NCBI GenBank assembly: GCA_903835275.1
Contig: CAILMK010000604.1
Coordinates: forward strand, 1-6,174
Source of the DNA: an uncultured bacterium
GTDB lineage: Bacteria > Bacteroidota > Bacteroidia > CAILMK01
Direction of reading: 5' to 3'
DNA: 6,174 nucleotides
Shown: positions 1 through 6,174 of the stretch, piece by piece
Layout of the letters: every line of letters begins with the position of its first letter
How positions within the stretch are numbered: position 1 is the first letter of the stretch
Notes under the pieces: model-generated
Seen by the model: the letters and a program-made list of their open reading frames with translations, nothing else
The model's database searches: none
Told to the model about the DNA's origin: nothing
Translations under genes and position numbers: made by a program

Positions 1-60
1 ATTCACAAATTGGAGGTGAATTAAGCCTACAGTTTGAAAGTGATAAAACCAATAAGGAAA

Positions 61-3000
61 ATGAAAAAGATAAGTATATTTATTTGTTTGCTAATAGGTT
101 TGCATTCGGCATTTGCCGCCGGGCTAAGTGGCAAATTTACGATTGACAAGAGCGGCTCCGGCTCCAAAAATTATTCATCTTTTGCTTCAGCTGTACAAGC
201 CTTGAAAGATAGTGGAGTTTCAGGTCCGGTTATATTTAATGTGGCTGACGGAAGATACGAAGAAAAAATTACTGTTAAGACAATAAAAGGTTCTTCCGAT
301 TCCAATACTATTACTTTCCAATCGGCAAGTAAGGATAGTTCAAAAGTAATTCTCAGAAATAATAAAGTTGGTACCAGTGCAGCACCGGGATATGTACTCC
401 TTTTGGATAGCGTGGCGCACATTATTTTTAACCAAATCACCTTTCAGAATTATTCAAGTTTAGGTGCAACTTCTGCATATGATAATGTTCTTGTGATGGA
501 TAATCTTGCCGATAGCAATACATTCACAAATTGTCGCTTTTTCGGACCATTAGATATCAATTCTGCTGTGTCAAGTAGCTCTTCTGTGATCTATTCAGGC
601 ATGTCTTCTTATAATTATACTAAGAATGCAAGAAATACTTTCAGGAATAATTTGATCTCCGGAAATTACTACGGTATTTATTGGTATGGATATCCAGGTT
701 CTGCTATTGAAAAAGGAAATGTTTTTGATCATAACATAATAGATAGTGTGGGTGCTTATGGGATCTATACATTTTATCAGGATAGTATTACTATGACCGG
801 CAATACAATACTGTTGAGAAACGGTGGCCAGGGGATTTATTTTTTGAATTTGAGCATAAGATCCACAAGTGCTTCTTTGATCGCGAATAATTTTATTTCG
901 GTTGGTCCCAATATAAACGCCCCAAATTATGGAATCAATTGCCAATTGGTAGATTCTGCTTCGGTAGTTTATAATAACGTAAATATTTATGGTGCAGGTT
1001 TAGGTGGCAGTTATGCGTTTTTAGATTATGACTTCTATAGTACAAGTTTCATTACATTACAAAACAATAATTTCATTAACTGGAATTCAGGTGCGGTTGA
1101 TTACGCCATTTATGCTTCTTTTTTTTCCAGTGAAGATTATAACAATATTGTAAGCGGCGGGAAATATCCGGTATATTTTAACAACTCAAATTATTCCAGT
1201 TTGAGTGCATGGAAGGCATCCTCCTATGGCGGGTTAAATGATGTTTCAGTCAATCCACTGTATTCCACAAATTTTGATCTTCATGTGCATAATCCTATAC
1301 TGAATGCAAGTGCATCGCCTTTGCCGTATGATACCGTGGATATTGAATTTCAAAGAAGGGATCCTGTAACTCCTGATATTGGTGCTGATGAGTTTTCACC
1401 GCCTGCTATCAGCGCATCGGTTGCCGCGATAACAAATCCTACACTTGGATTTTGCTCAGGTAGTAATGACGTTTTTGTGACCATATTCAATAACGGAGTC
1501 AATAACATTACCTCCGCAAATATTGTATGGTATGTCAATGATACTTTACAAACTTCGTTCTCCTGGACGGGTTCCCTTGCTTCCGGTTCCGGTGCTTCAA
1601 TAAAAGTTGGTAGTTATAATTTTTCTTCACCAATTAATTATTATAAGATCAAGGCCTATGTTGATTCGGCAAATGGTGTGTCTGTCGCGAAATCAGTATT
1701 CAATAATGATTCCGTTTCGGTAAGGGCAGGAATATCGTCCGGAACCTATACTATTGATAAATCAGGTAGCGGACTGACTAATTTCACATCTTTCCGCGCA
1801 GCAGCAAAAATGCTGAATGAAAAAGGGATATGCGGGGCAGTTATTTTTAATGTAGCAGATGGAACCTACAATGAATCTGTTGTGCTGGATGCCATCCCTA
1901 ATACATCTGCCACCAATACGATTACATTCCAATCCAAATCATTGGACAGCACAAAAGTTATTCTGGATACAACCTGGGGGAACAAGGACTTTACGCAACC
2001 TGGTTACACAGTTAAAATTAACAGATGCTCGTATATCAATTTTCGATTGATGAAGTTTAAAAACGTAGTCCCGGGCAATTCTTACGCTCATGTGATCTTG
2101 ATTACCGGCGGATGTAATTATCTCAATATAATGAACAATATTATTACATCCAATAATGACTACTCATCAGCTCTTAACTATGGCTCCTGTATATACAGCG
2201 ATGTTACATATTCGGATAATTATAATAATATTCAACATAATCATATTAGCGGCGCTTATTATACTGTAAATGCCAGGGGATGCAATATAGCTCCTGAAAG
2301 AGGCAATACGATCCTGGATAATCTTATTGATGGATCTCAACAATATGGAATTTATGTATCCTATGAAGATAGTTGTACGATTTCCGGTAATAAGATATTT
2401 GAGGATAATTCATTATGCGCAGCCGGTATTTATGGCACATGTGAATCTGCCCTTTTGCCCGGTTTCCCGGGTTATGTATTTACGGATACGTTGGTTATAT
2501 CCAACAATTTTGTGACCCTGACAAATTCGGGCGCTGATGGTATATTTGTTTTTGCAAACCTGTTAAATGTTTATTTCAATAGTGTTATTGTTAAAGGCAT
2601 CGATAATTATCCTGCACGAATTAATGAAATTCCTTTACCTTACAGTGGTACATTATATCATACAAATCTTTATAACAATATTTTTGTAAACTCCTCAGCA
2701 GGGGCTGTATTATCAACTGTTCCCGCCGCCATTATCGGTTCGGATTATAACGATTATTATACAAGCGGTAAAACAGTTTTCAGCCACTTTGGTGTAAGTA
2801 CCTATACAAATTTGAGTGACTGGACGCTTGCTACAGGACTGGATTCAAATAGCGTCACAGGAAATCCTTCATTTAAATCCAGCTCCACCGGAGATCTGCA
2901 TCTTACCAAGTCCTCAACACCGGTTATTCACAGGGGAATATATATATCGGCAATAGATAAAGATATTGATGGAGATAAAAGAACCCCGGTCCCATGTATG

Positions 3001-3342
3001 GGAGCTGATGAAACGCCGCTTCAAAAAAATGATGCAGGAATAGCTTCCATAGATAGTCCCGCAACAGGTTTTTGTGGAGGCGGTATAAAATACATCTGGG
3101 TAAGTCTCCGAAACTATGGTACTGATACCTTGAAAAGTGCAAACATTAACTGGTCTGTTGATGGCGTAACAAGACATAAAATAAAATGGACCGGTAGCCT
3201 GAATACCGGGGTGAGAACACTTGTAAAGCTGGATACTTTACGTTTGTATCCGGCAAATCCTCATTGTTTAGAGCCTGGATCGATAGCCCGAATGTCGCTA
3301 ATGATGATTATTATTTTAATGATACCTGTAGCAGGAAAATAG
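61..3342 (+). CDS. Secreted parallel beta-helix protein, N-terminal portion of a frameshifted gene
   Basis: This is the upstream piece of a large T9SS-type surface protein with right-handed parallel beta-helix (pectate-lyase-like) domains. I chose the ATG at 61 because it gives a classical Sec signal peptide: MKK, a hydrophobic core (ISIFICLLIGL), then cleavage near HSAFA/AG. An in-frame TTG at 34 adds nine mostly basic residues and its only purine-rich site (GGAGG, 12-16) is too far away. Counting from ATG 61, beta-helix 1 spans about residues 24-445, CARDB-like linker 1 446-560, beta-helix 2 561-985, and linker 2 begins at 986. Each helix opens with a GTYTIDKSGSG-like strand and an FNVADGxY motif, has N-rich turns ending in YGIY...DS.T..GN.I, and closes with GADE. 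The last residues, from about 1070 to the stop at 3342, are out of frame and show no family resemblance. No catalytic residues can be assigned, so adhesion or glycan binding is only a guess. The fold assignment is fairly sure and the function unknown. Confidence 0.85.
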   Translation: MKKISIFICLLIGLHSAFAAGLSGKFTIDKSGSGSKNYSSFASAVQALKDSGVSGPVIFNVADGRYEEKITVKTIKGSSDSNTITFQSASKDSSKVILRNNKVGTSAAPGYVLLLDSVAHIIFNQITFQNYSSLGATSAYDNVLVMDNLADSNTFTNCRFFGPLDINSAVSSSSSVIYSGMSSYNYTKNARNTFRNNLISGNYYGIYWYGYPGSAIEKGNVFDHNIIDSVGAYGIYTFYQDSITMTGNTILLRNGGQGIYFLNLSIRSTSASLIANNFISVGPNINAPNYGINCQLVDSASVVYNNVNIYGAGLGGSYAFLDYDFYSTSFITLQNNNFINWNSGAVDYAIYASFFSSEDYNNIVSGGKYPVYFNNSNYSSLSAWKASSYGGLNDVSVNPLYSTNFDLHVHNPILNASASPLPYDTVDIEFQRRDPVTPDIGADEFSPPAISASVAAITNPTLGFCSGSNDVFVTIFNNGVNNITSANIVWYVNDTLQTSFSWTGSLASGSGASIKVGSYNFSSPINYYKIKAYVDSANGVSVAKSVFNNDSVSVRAGISSGTYTIDKSGSGLTNFTSFRAAAKMLNEKGICGAVIFNVADGTYNESVVLDAIPNTSATNTITFQSKSLDSTKVILDTTWGNKDFTQPGYTVKINRCSYINFRLMKFKNVVPGNSYAHVILITGGCNYLNIMNNIITSNNDYSSALNYGSCIYSDVTYSDNYNNIQHNHISGAYYTVNARGCNIAPERGNTILDNLIDGSQQYGIYVSYEDSCTISGNKIFEDNSLCAAGIYGTCESALLPGFPGYVFTDTLVISNNFVTLTNSGADGIFVFANLLNVYFNSVIVKGIDNYPARINEIPLPYSGTLYHTNLYNNIFVNSSAGAVLSTVPAAIIGSDYNDYYTSGKTVFSHFGVSTYTNLSDWTLATGLDSNSVTGNPSFKSSSTGDLHLTKSSTPVIHRGIYISAIDKDIDGDKRTPVPCMGADETPLQKNDAGIASIDSPATGFCGGGIKYIWVSLRNYGTDTLKSANINWSVDGVTRHKIKWTGSLNTGVRTLVKLDTLRLYPANPHCLEPGSIARMSLMMIIILMIPVAGK
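130..1740 (+). repeat. Tandem module 1 (beta-helix plus CARDB-like linker)
   Basis: This is the first of three protein-level repeats, 537 residues long. The beta-helix part runs to the GADEF at 1381-1395, and the linker begins ISASVAAITNP and includes LGFCSG, WTGSLASG and IKAYVDSANG. It differs from the other copies in two ways: it has SGVSGP where they have a Cys (GICGA, GVCGP), and the acidic DIDGD motif before the closing GADE is replaced by DIEFQRRDP. Similarity is clear in protein but patchy in DNA, so the duplication is old. Confidence 0.85.
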
Positions 3343-3356
3343 GCGCTTCTTTAACG
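1741..3356 (+). repeat. Tandem module 2 (beta-helix plus CARDB-like linker)
   Basis: The second copy is 539 residues long once the frameshift is corrected. It opens GTYTIDKSGSG, almost identical to module 1, and carries GAVIFNVADGTY and ITFQSKSLDSTKVIL near its start. The helix closes with DIDGDKRTPVP and GADET (3001-3015). The linker starts NDAGIASIDSP, contains TGFCGGG and WTGSLNTG, and crosses the frameshift near its end. Confidence 0.85.
3263..3270 (+). other. Frameshift site joining the two pieces of one gene
   Basis: Adding one T to the TTT run at 3267-3269 converts CAT TGT TTA GAG into CAT TGT TTT AGA GCC TGG. The joined protein then reads PANPHCFRAWIDS, which matches linker 1 (PINYYKIKAYVDS) without gaps: P, N, A, D and S are identical, and I/F, K/R, Y/W and V/I are conservative. 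The joined gene, 61-5708, encodes about 1882 residues. No canonical X-XXY-YYZ slippery heptamer is present here in the upstream frame, so a mutation or a sequencing/assembly error is likelier than programmed frameshifting. Confidence 0.85.
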
Positions 3357-5708
3357 GGGACATATACCGTAGGTGGAGCAAGCGCTGATTTTTCAACTTT
3401 CAGTGCTGCTGCAGATGCTCTGAGAAATGTTGGAGTTTGTGGTCCTGTTACTTTTAATGTCCGTGATGGAATTTATAAGGAACAGATAATTATTCATTCT
3501 GTTCTGGGTTCTTCTTTATCTAATCCAATAACTTTTCAGTCCCAGTCATTGGATAGCACCAAGGTTACTTTAGAGACTTCCAGCGTCGGTGGTCAGGATA
3601 TAGCTCACGGATATGTTTTGTGCCTGGATGGCAGCAGCTATATTACATTTCGAAAGCTGACCATTAAAAACACTTGGTCAGGAGCCTATAGTTATGCTGA
3701 TGCAGTCCTTGTTGAAAATGGAGCCGTAAATTGCACTTTTGAGAATAATATTCTTATTGCTCCGGCATCTAATAACACCGGTTATGCTTTTGATGCCGAT
3801 TATTATTCCGCGGAAAATAATATTATTATTAGAAATAGTATCATCAAAGGAGGTATTTATGGAATTTCATTTCGCAATGATTTATATTTCCTAGGGAAAG
3901 GTTACCAAACAGGAAATGTGGCAGAAAATAATGTGGTTACAGGTTCAGTTTACCAGGGTATTTATTTTATGGGCCAGACCAATTTGAGGATTGTAAATAA
4001 TAAGGTAAATATAAAGGATGCAAAAATAGGCATCTACTCATCATGGAATGATAATGGTATCGTTGTCAATAATTTTGTAAGTATGCAAGGTACTACCGGT
4101 GTTGCCTTGAGGGAAGATAATACAATATCCGTTGATTTTTATTATAATACTATCATCAATAATTCTAGCAAGGATGAGGCAGCCTGGTTCTTTTATCCGC
4201 CTTCAGGTTGTACCCAGTATTTTGAAAATAATATTGTTGTAAATATGGGTAAAGCCGGAGCCTTAATTATGGAAAAAGGCTCATTTATAACCTCTGACTA
4301 CAATGATATTTATTCTGCGGGTTCACAGTTGGCTACCTGGTCGCAATCAAACACACTTTATGCTTGCAAAACCCTGGCAGATTATCAAAAAACATCAGGC
4401 GGGTATGATTTAAACAGTGTGAATGCAGACCCAAATGTAGTATCTGTTTCTACCGGAGATTTGCACTTAAGTTCTTCTTCAACAGCAGTACTTAAAAAAG
4501 GAACACCGGTGTATGGTGTTACGGATGATATTGATGGTGATTATCGTCCGGCAGCTCCTGATATCGGAGCCGATCAATTTTCCCTGGATAGCAATGATAT
4601 CGGGGTAACAGCCATAGTAAGTCCTCTGGATTATTCCTGTGGAAGCAAATCAACTTCAATTGGGCTTGTAATAAAAAATTACGGATATTATCCTGCAGTT
4701 AATTTTAAAGTCGGAGTAAAGATAAGTGGTAATTATTCAGACTCTGTAACTTATTTATTCAAGGATACATTGCACGGTAAATCAAGTAAGACCAGGGTGC
4801 ATGATACTCTCATTTATTTAAACTTCAGTCCTGCATTGAACACCTCAAAAGGAGGATACCTTGGTATCACTGCCTATACATCTTTTAGCGTTGATTCTAA
4901 CTTTTCGAATGATACATTTTTCGTAGATGATTTTATTTACGCTTCTCCGCATGCAGCCTTTACCGTTAAAAACATTTGCATTGGTGATTCCACCAAATTC
5001 AAGGATATTTCCAAAAGTGCAAGAGTATCAATTAGTAATTATTTGTGGCATTTTGGTAATGGTGATTCCGCTAAAAACAGTAAAACTCCAATTGAATTAT
5101 TCAAATTATCAGGTACTTATAATGTTCATGAAATTATAACCGATGTAAATGGTTGTACAGATACTGCGACTCAGGTAATAAAAATTGATTCCGTAGATGC
5201 ACGTTTTAAATATTCAAGCTCAGGCGGCGGCAATATAAATTTCGCAGGCAGTGATTCAATTTCAGGGAAAACATATACATGGGATTTCGGTGACAAATCT
5301 ACTTCTGGTACCGGGGCAAAAATCACTTATGGATTTGCTTCAAATGGCACCTATAATGTTACTTTAACGAAACAAAATACATCAGGGTGCATAGCCTCAT
5401 GGAGTGATTCCGTTTCAGTGCTTACAACAGGAATTGAGGCTCAAGGTGATTTATTTGAAGTATCCGTCTATCCAAATCCATTTAAATTTTCAACAAATAT
5501 TGCGTATTCACTCCCTGCTTCAGGGAATGTAAAGATCGAACTTTTTGATATGCTTGGAAAACAGGTGAAATTGCTCACAGATGAAAAGCAGATTGCAGGA
5601 GAACATCTCTTGCAATTTAAAGCAGATGAAATTTATATCGGTTTGTATATTTTGAAAATGACGATAGGAGAGAATGTGGTAACACAGAAGATTGTGATAC
5701 TTAAATAA
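3264..5708 (+). CDS. Beta-helix/PKD protein with T9SS type A sorting domain, C-terminal portion of the frameshifted gene
   Basis: This is the downstream piece of the same surface protein. The nominal start is TTG 3264 with no ribosome site and no signal peptide, and the frame is open back to 3198 without any start codon, so it is probably not an independent gene. Counting from 3264, residues 3-26 are the end of CARDB-like linker 2. A third parallel beta-helix covers 32-439 (GTYTVGG opening, FNVRDGIY, closing DIDGDYR and PDIGADQF). A divergent CARDB-like linker covers about 440-559. Two PKD domains follow at 560-642 (YLWHFGNG, SGTYNVHE, NGC) and 643-724 (YTWDFGD, NGTYNVTL, SGC). The last 84 residues (731-814) are a T9SS type A sorting domain (Por_Secre_tail): VYPNPF, then LFDMLGKQV, GLYILKM and the basic end QKIVILK. 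In that family the tail directs passage through the T9SS outer-membrane translocon, usually with removal and anchoring to A-LPS. TAA stops it at 5706, and a terminator follows 57 bases later. Domain calls are strong; the substrate is unknown. Confidence 0.85.
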   Translation: MFRAWIDSPNVANDDYYFNDTCSRKIGASLTGTYTVGGASADFSTFSAAADALRNVGVCGPVTFNVRDGIYKEQIIIHSVLGSSLSNPITFQSQSLDSTKVTLETSSVGGQDIAHGYVLCLDGSSYITFRKLTIKNTWSGAYSYADAVLVENGAVNCTFENNILIAPASNNTGYAFDADYYSAENNIIIRNSIIKGGIYGISFRNDLYFLGKGYQTGNVAENNVVTGSVYQGIYFMGQTNLRIVNNKVNIKDAKIGIYSSWNDNGIVVNNFVSMQGTTGVALREDNTISVDFYYNTIINNSSKDEAAWFFYPPSGCTQYFENNIVVNMGKAGALIMEKGSFITSDYNDIYSAGSQLATWSQSNTLYACKTLADYQKTSGGYDLNSVNADPNVVSVSTGDLHLSSSSTAVLKKGTPVYGVTDDIDGDYRPAAPDIGADQFSLDSNDIGVTAIVSPLDYSCGSKSTSIGLVIKNYGYYPAVNFKVGVKISGNYSDSVTYLFKDTLHGKSSKTRVHDTLIYLNFSPALNTSKGGYLGITAYTSFSVDSNFSNDTFFVDDFIYASPHAAFTVKNICIGDSTKFKDISKSARVSISNYLWHFGNGDSAKNSKTPIELFKLSGTYNVHEIITDVNGCTDTATQVIKIDSVDARFKYSSSGGGNINFAGSDSISGKTYTWDFGDKSTSGTGAKITYGFASNGTYNVTLTKQNTSGCIASWSDSVSVLTTGIEAQGDLFEVSVYPNPFKFSTNIAYSLPASGNVKIELFDMLGKQVKLLTDEKQIAGEHLLQFKADEIYIGLYILKMTIGENVVTQKIVILK
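3357..4940 (+). repeat. Tandem module 3 (beta-helix plus divergent CARDB-like linker)
   Basis: The third copy has a helix of about 408 residues that opens GTYTVGGASADF, with GPVTFNVRDGIY and ITFQSQSLDSTKVTL, and closes with DIDGDYRPAAP and GADQF (4566-4580). Its linker keeps the starting NDIGVTAIVSP and the single Cys (DYSCGS) but has lost the WTGSL motif of the other two. Instead of another helix it leads into the PKD pair and the sorting tail. Confidence 0.8.
4941..5430 (+). other. Pair of PKD (polycystic kidney disease) domains
   Basis: Two consecutive Ig-like PKD domains, about 83 and 80 residues long. The first shows YLWHFGNG, then SGTYNVHEIITD and NGC. The second shows YTWDFGD, then NGTYNVTL and SGC. 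These are the usual PKD landmarks (Y.WDFGDG, G.Y.V.L.V, a final GC). In secreted Bacteroidota proteins such domains commonly act as spacers or carbohydrate- or protein-contacting stalks next to the sorting tail. Confidence 0.85.
5454..5705 (+). other. T9SS type A C-terminal sorting domain
   Basis: The last 84 codons encode the tail recognised by the type IX secretion apparatus. The landmarks are in the expected order: VYPNPF near the start, a strand with NVKIELFDMLGKQV, then QIAGEHLLQF, GLYILKM and a lysine-ended final strand (QKIVILK). Its presence means that the host should encode the Por/Spr/Gld secretion system elsewhere in the genome. Confidence 0.92.
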
Positions 5709-5764
5709 AAGTAATTCCCTCTGTTTTGCAGAGTGAAGGTGGTGATATTTATTTTGGCAAACGG

Positions 5765-5795
5765 AAAGGCGGGCATTGCTCGCCTTTTTTCTTTT
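5765..5795 (+). terminator. Rho-independent terminator of the beta-helix gene
   Basis: AAAGGCGGGC (5765-5774) pairs with GCTCGCCTTT (5778-5787) over ten positions with one G-T wobble, around a three-base ATT loop. A T-rich run (TTTTTTCTTTT, 5785-5795) follows the GC-rich part of the stem. It lies 57 bases after the TAA of the large gene. Read on the - strand, the stem is followed by only three T and then CC, so it would be a weaker terminator for the converging gene. Confidence 0.88.
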
Positions 5796-5813
5796 GTCAA
5801 TCGATTGCTTTTC

Positions 5814-6174
5814 TTAGTGGCAATTATAATTAAATGTGGTTACCTGGTTACTTGACTTGGCTTCACTTGGGAATCCATTTGGGAAATAGGTGTATTCTGT
5901 TGAAGTAGAATCCTGAATAAATCCATTCCTATTATAGTATATTAATTTTTTAAGATTATTTGGCCCCCAGGTGTAAAAGACATCCCGAGGGGGAACAATA
6001 ATATTGCTGATTTTGCTTAAGTAATTTACCTTGTCGTCATATTCGCAAATATAGTTTCCTATATATGTGCCCATATAGTTGTATTGGTAATAACTTTTGA
6101 CATTGCCGTTTTGATCATAGTTCAAAATATTATACGAAGTCATCTGGTTAGATACATTGAAATGTGTAAAGGAA
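5814..6174 (-). CDS. Hypothetical Tyr/Asn-rich protein with YD-like repeats, C-terminal part (5' end outside window)
   Basis: The frame is open from the window edge at 6174 down to the TAA at 5814-5816, giving 119 visible residues. A Met codon occurs at 6143, but the frame continues upstream of it in the same style (THFNVSNQ before MTSYNILNYDQ), so the real start is probably outside the window. The sequence is rich in Tyr and Asn, with alternating strand-like segments such as NILNYDQNGNVKSYY, LKKLIYYNRNGF and EYTYFPNGFPSEA, and it ends FNYNCH. The Y-x-YD-x-NGN pattern recalls YD/RHS-like strand repeats found in Bacteroidota envelope lipoproteins (for example DUF4595-type proteins), but this is resemblance only. 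No lipobox or signal peptide can be seen because the N-terminus is missing. It converges on the beta-helix gene, with 105 bases between the two stop codons, so the two are not co-transcribed. Confidence 0.65.
   Translation of the reverse strand, partial: SFTHFNVSNQMTSYNILNYDQNGNVKSYYQYNYMGTYIGNYICEYDDKVNYLSKISNIIVPPRDVFYTWGPNNLKKLIYYNRNGFIQDSTSTEYTYFPNGFPSEAKSSNQVTTFNYNCH

Noticed and set aside
10..36. Possible Bacteroidota promoter: TTG at 10-12 and TACAGTTTG at 28-36, resembling the -33 TTTG and -7 TAnnTTTG elements.
   Set aside because: The -7 element has one base too many between TA and TTTG, and only 15 bases separate the two boxes, shorter than usual. There is too little upstream sequence to judge.
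34..60. An alternative TTG start that would extend the protein by nine residues.
   Set aside because: The ATG at 61 gives a compact standard signal peptide. The GGAGG at 12-16 is 17 bases from the TTG, too far to support it.
595..945. Open frame of 116 codons on the - strand inside the first helix, with similar shorter ones at 171-440, 1350-1538 and 2914-3177.
   Set aside because: They lie opposite clearly coding sequence, have no family resemblance or start signals, and are explained as shadows of the + strand gene.
1859..2050. Short + strand open frames inside the large gene (also at 2327-2515 and 4927-5139).
   Set aside because: They overlap conserved domain sequence in another frame and encode low-plausibility peptides.
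3255..3275. Programmed -1 ribosomal frameshifting as the way both frames are joined.
   Set aside because: The upstream-frame codons here (CAT TGT TTA) do not form a canonical slippery heptamer, and I see no obvious strong hairpin just downstream. A simple one-base indel explains the data.
5719..5733. Small hairpin CTCTG-TTTTG-CAGAG just after the stop codon of the large gene.
   Set aside because: The stem is only five base pairs and no T run follows. The stronger terminator at 5765-5795 accounts for termination.

Overview
The window looks like accessory chromosomal DNA of a member of the Bacteroidota (Bacteroidetes). The evidence is an AT-rich composition, weak or absent Shine-Dalgarno signals, and a large secreted protein that combines a Sec signal peptide, parallel beta-helix domains, CARDB-like and PKD domains and a type IX secretion system (T9SS) type A C-terminal sorting domain. 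That combination is characteristic of gliding or surface-active Bacteroidota. Genus and species cannot be read from this window.

Positions 61 to 5708 (+ strand) hold what was evidently one gene for a multidomain surface or secreted protein of about 1882 residues. It is now split by a one-base frameshift in a short T run at 3267-3269. The upstream piece (61-3342) carries the signal peptide, two complete beta-helix modules, the first CARDB-like linker and most of the second. The downstream piece (3264-5708) carries the end of the second linker, the third beta-helix, a third linker, two PKD domains and the T9SS sorting tail. Neither piece alone has both the export signal and the sorting signal. 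The three modules are tandem copies with a period of 537 and 539 residues (about 1.61 kb).

Positions 5709 to 5813 are a short intergenic stretch with a strong Rho-independent terminator at 5765-5795. It ends the large gene and separates it from a convergent gene on the - strand.

Positions 5814 to 6174 (- strand) hold the C-terminal part of a gene whose start lies beyond the window. Its product is rich in Tyr and Asn with YD-repeat-like strands. It resembles the C-terminal halves of Bacteroidota cell-envelope proteins but cannot be named with confidence.

There are no RNA genes, CRISPR arrays, insertion sequences or attachment sites that I can support. The most notable points are the frameshift and the triplicated domain architecture; I see no convincing new system.
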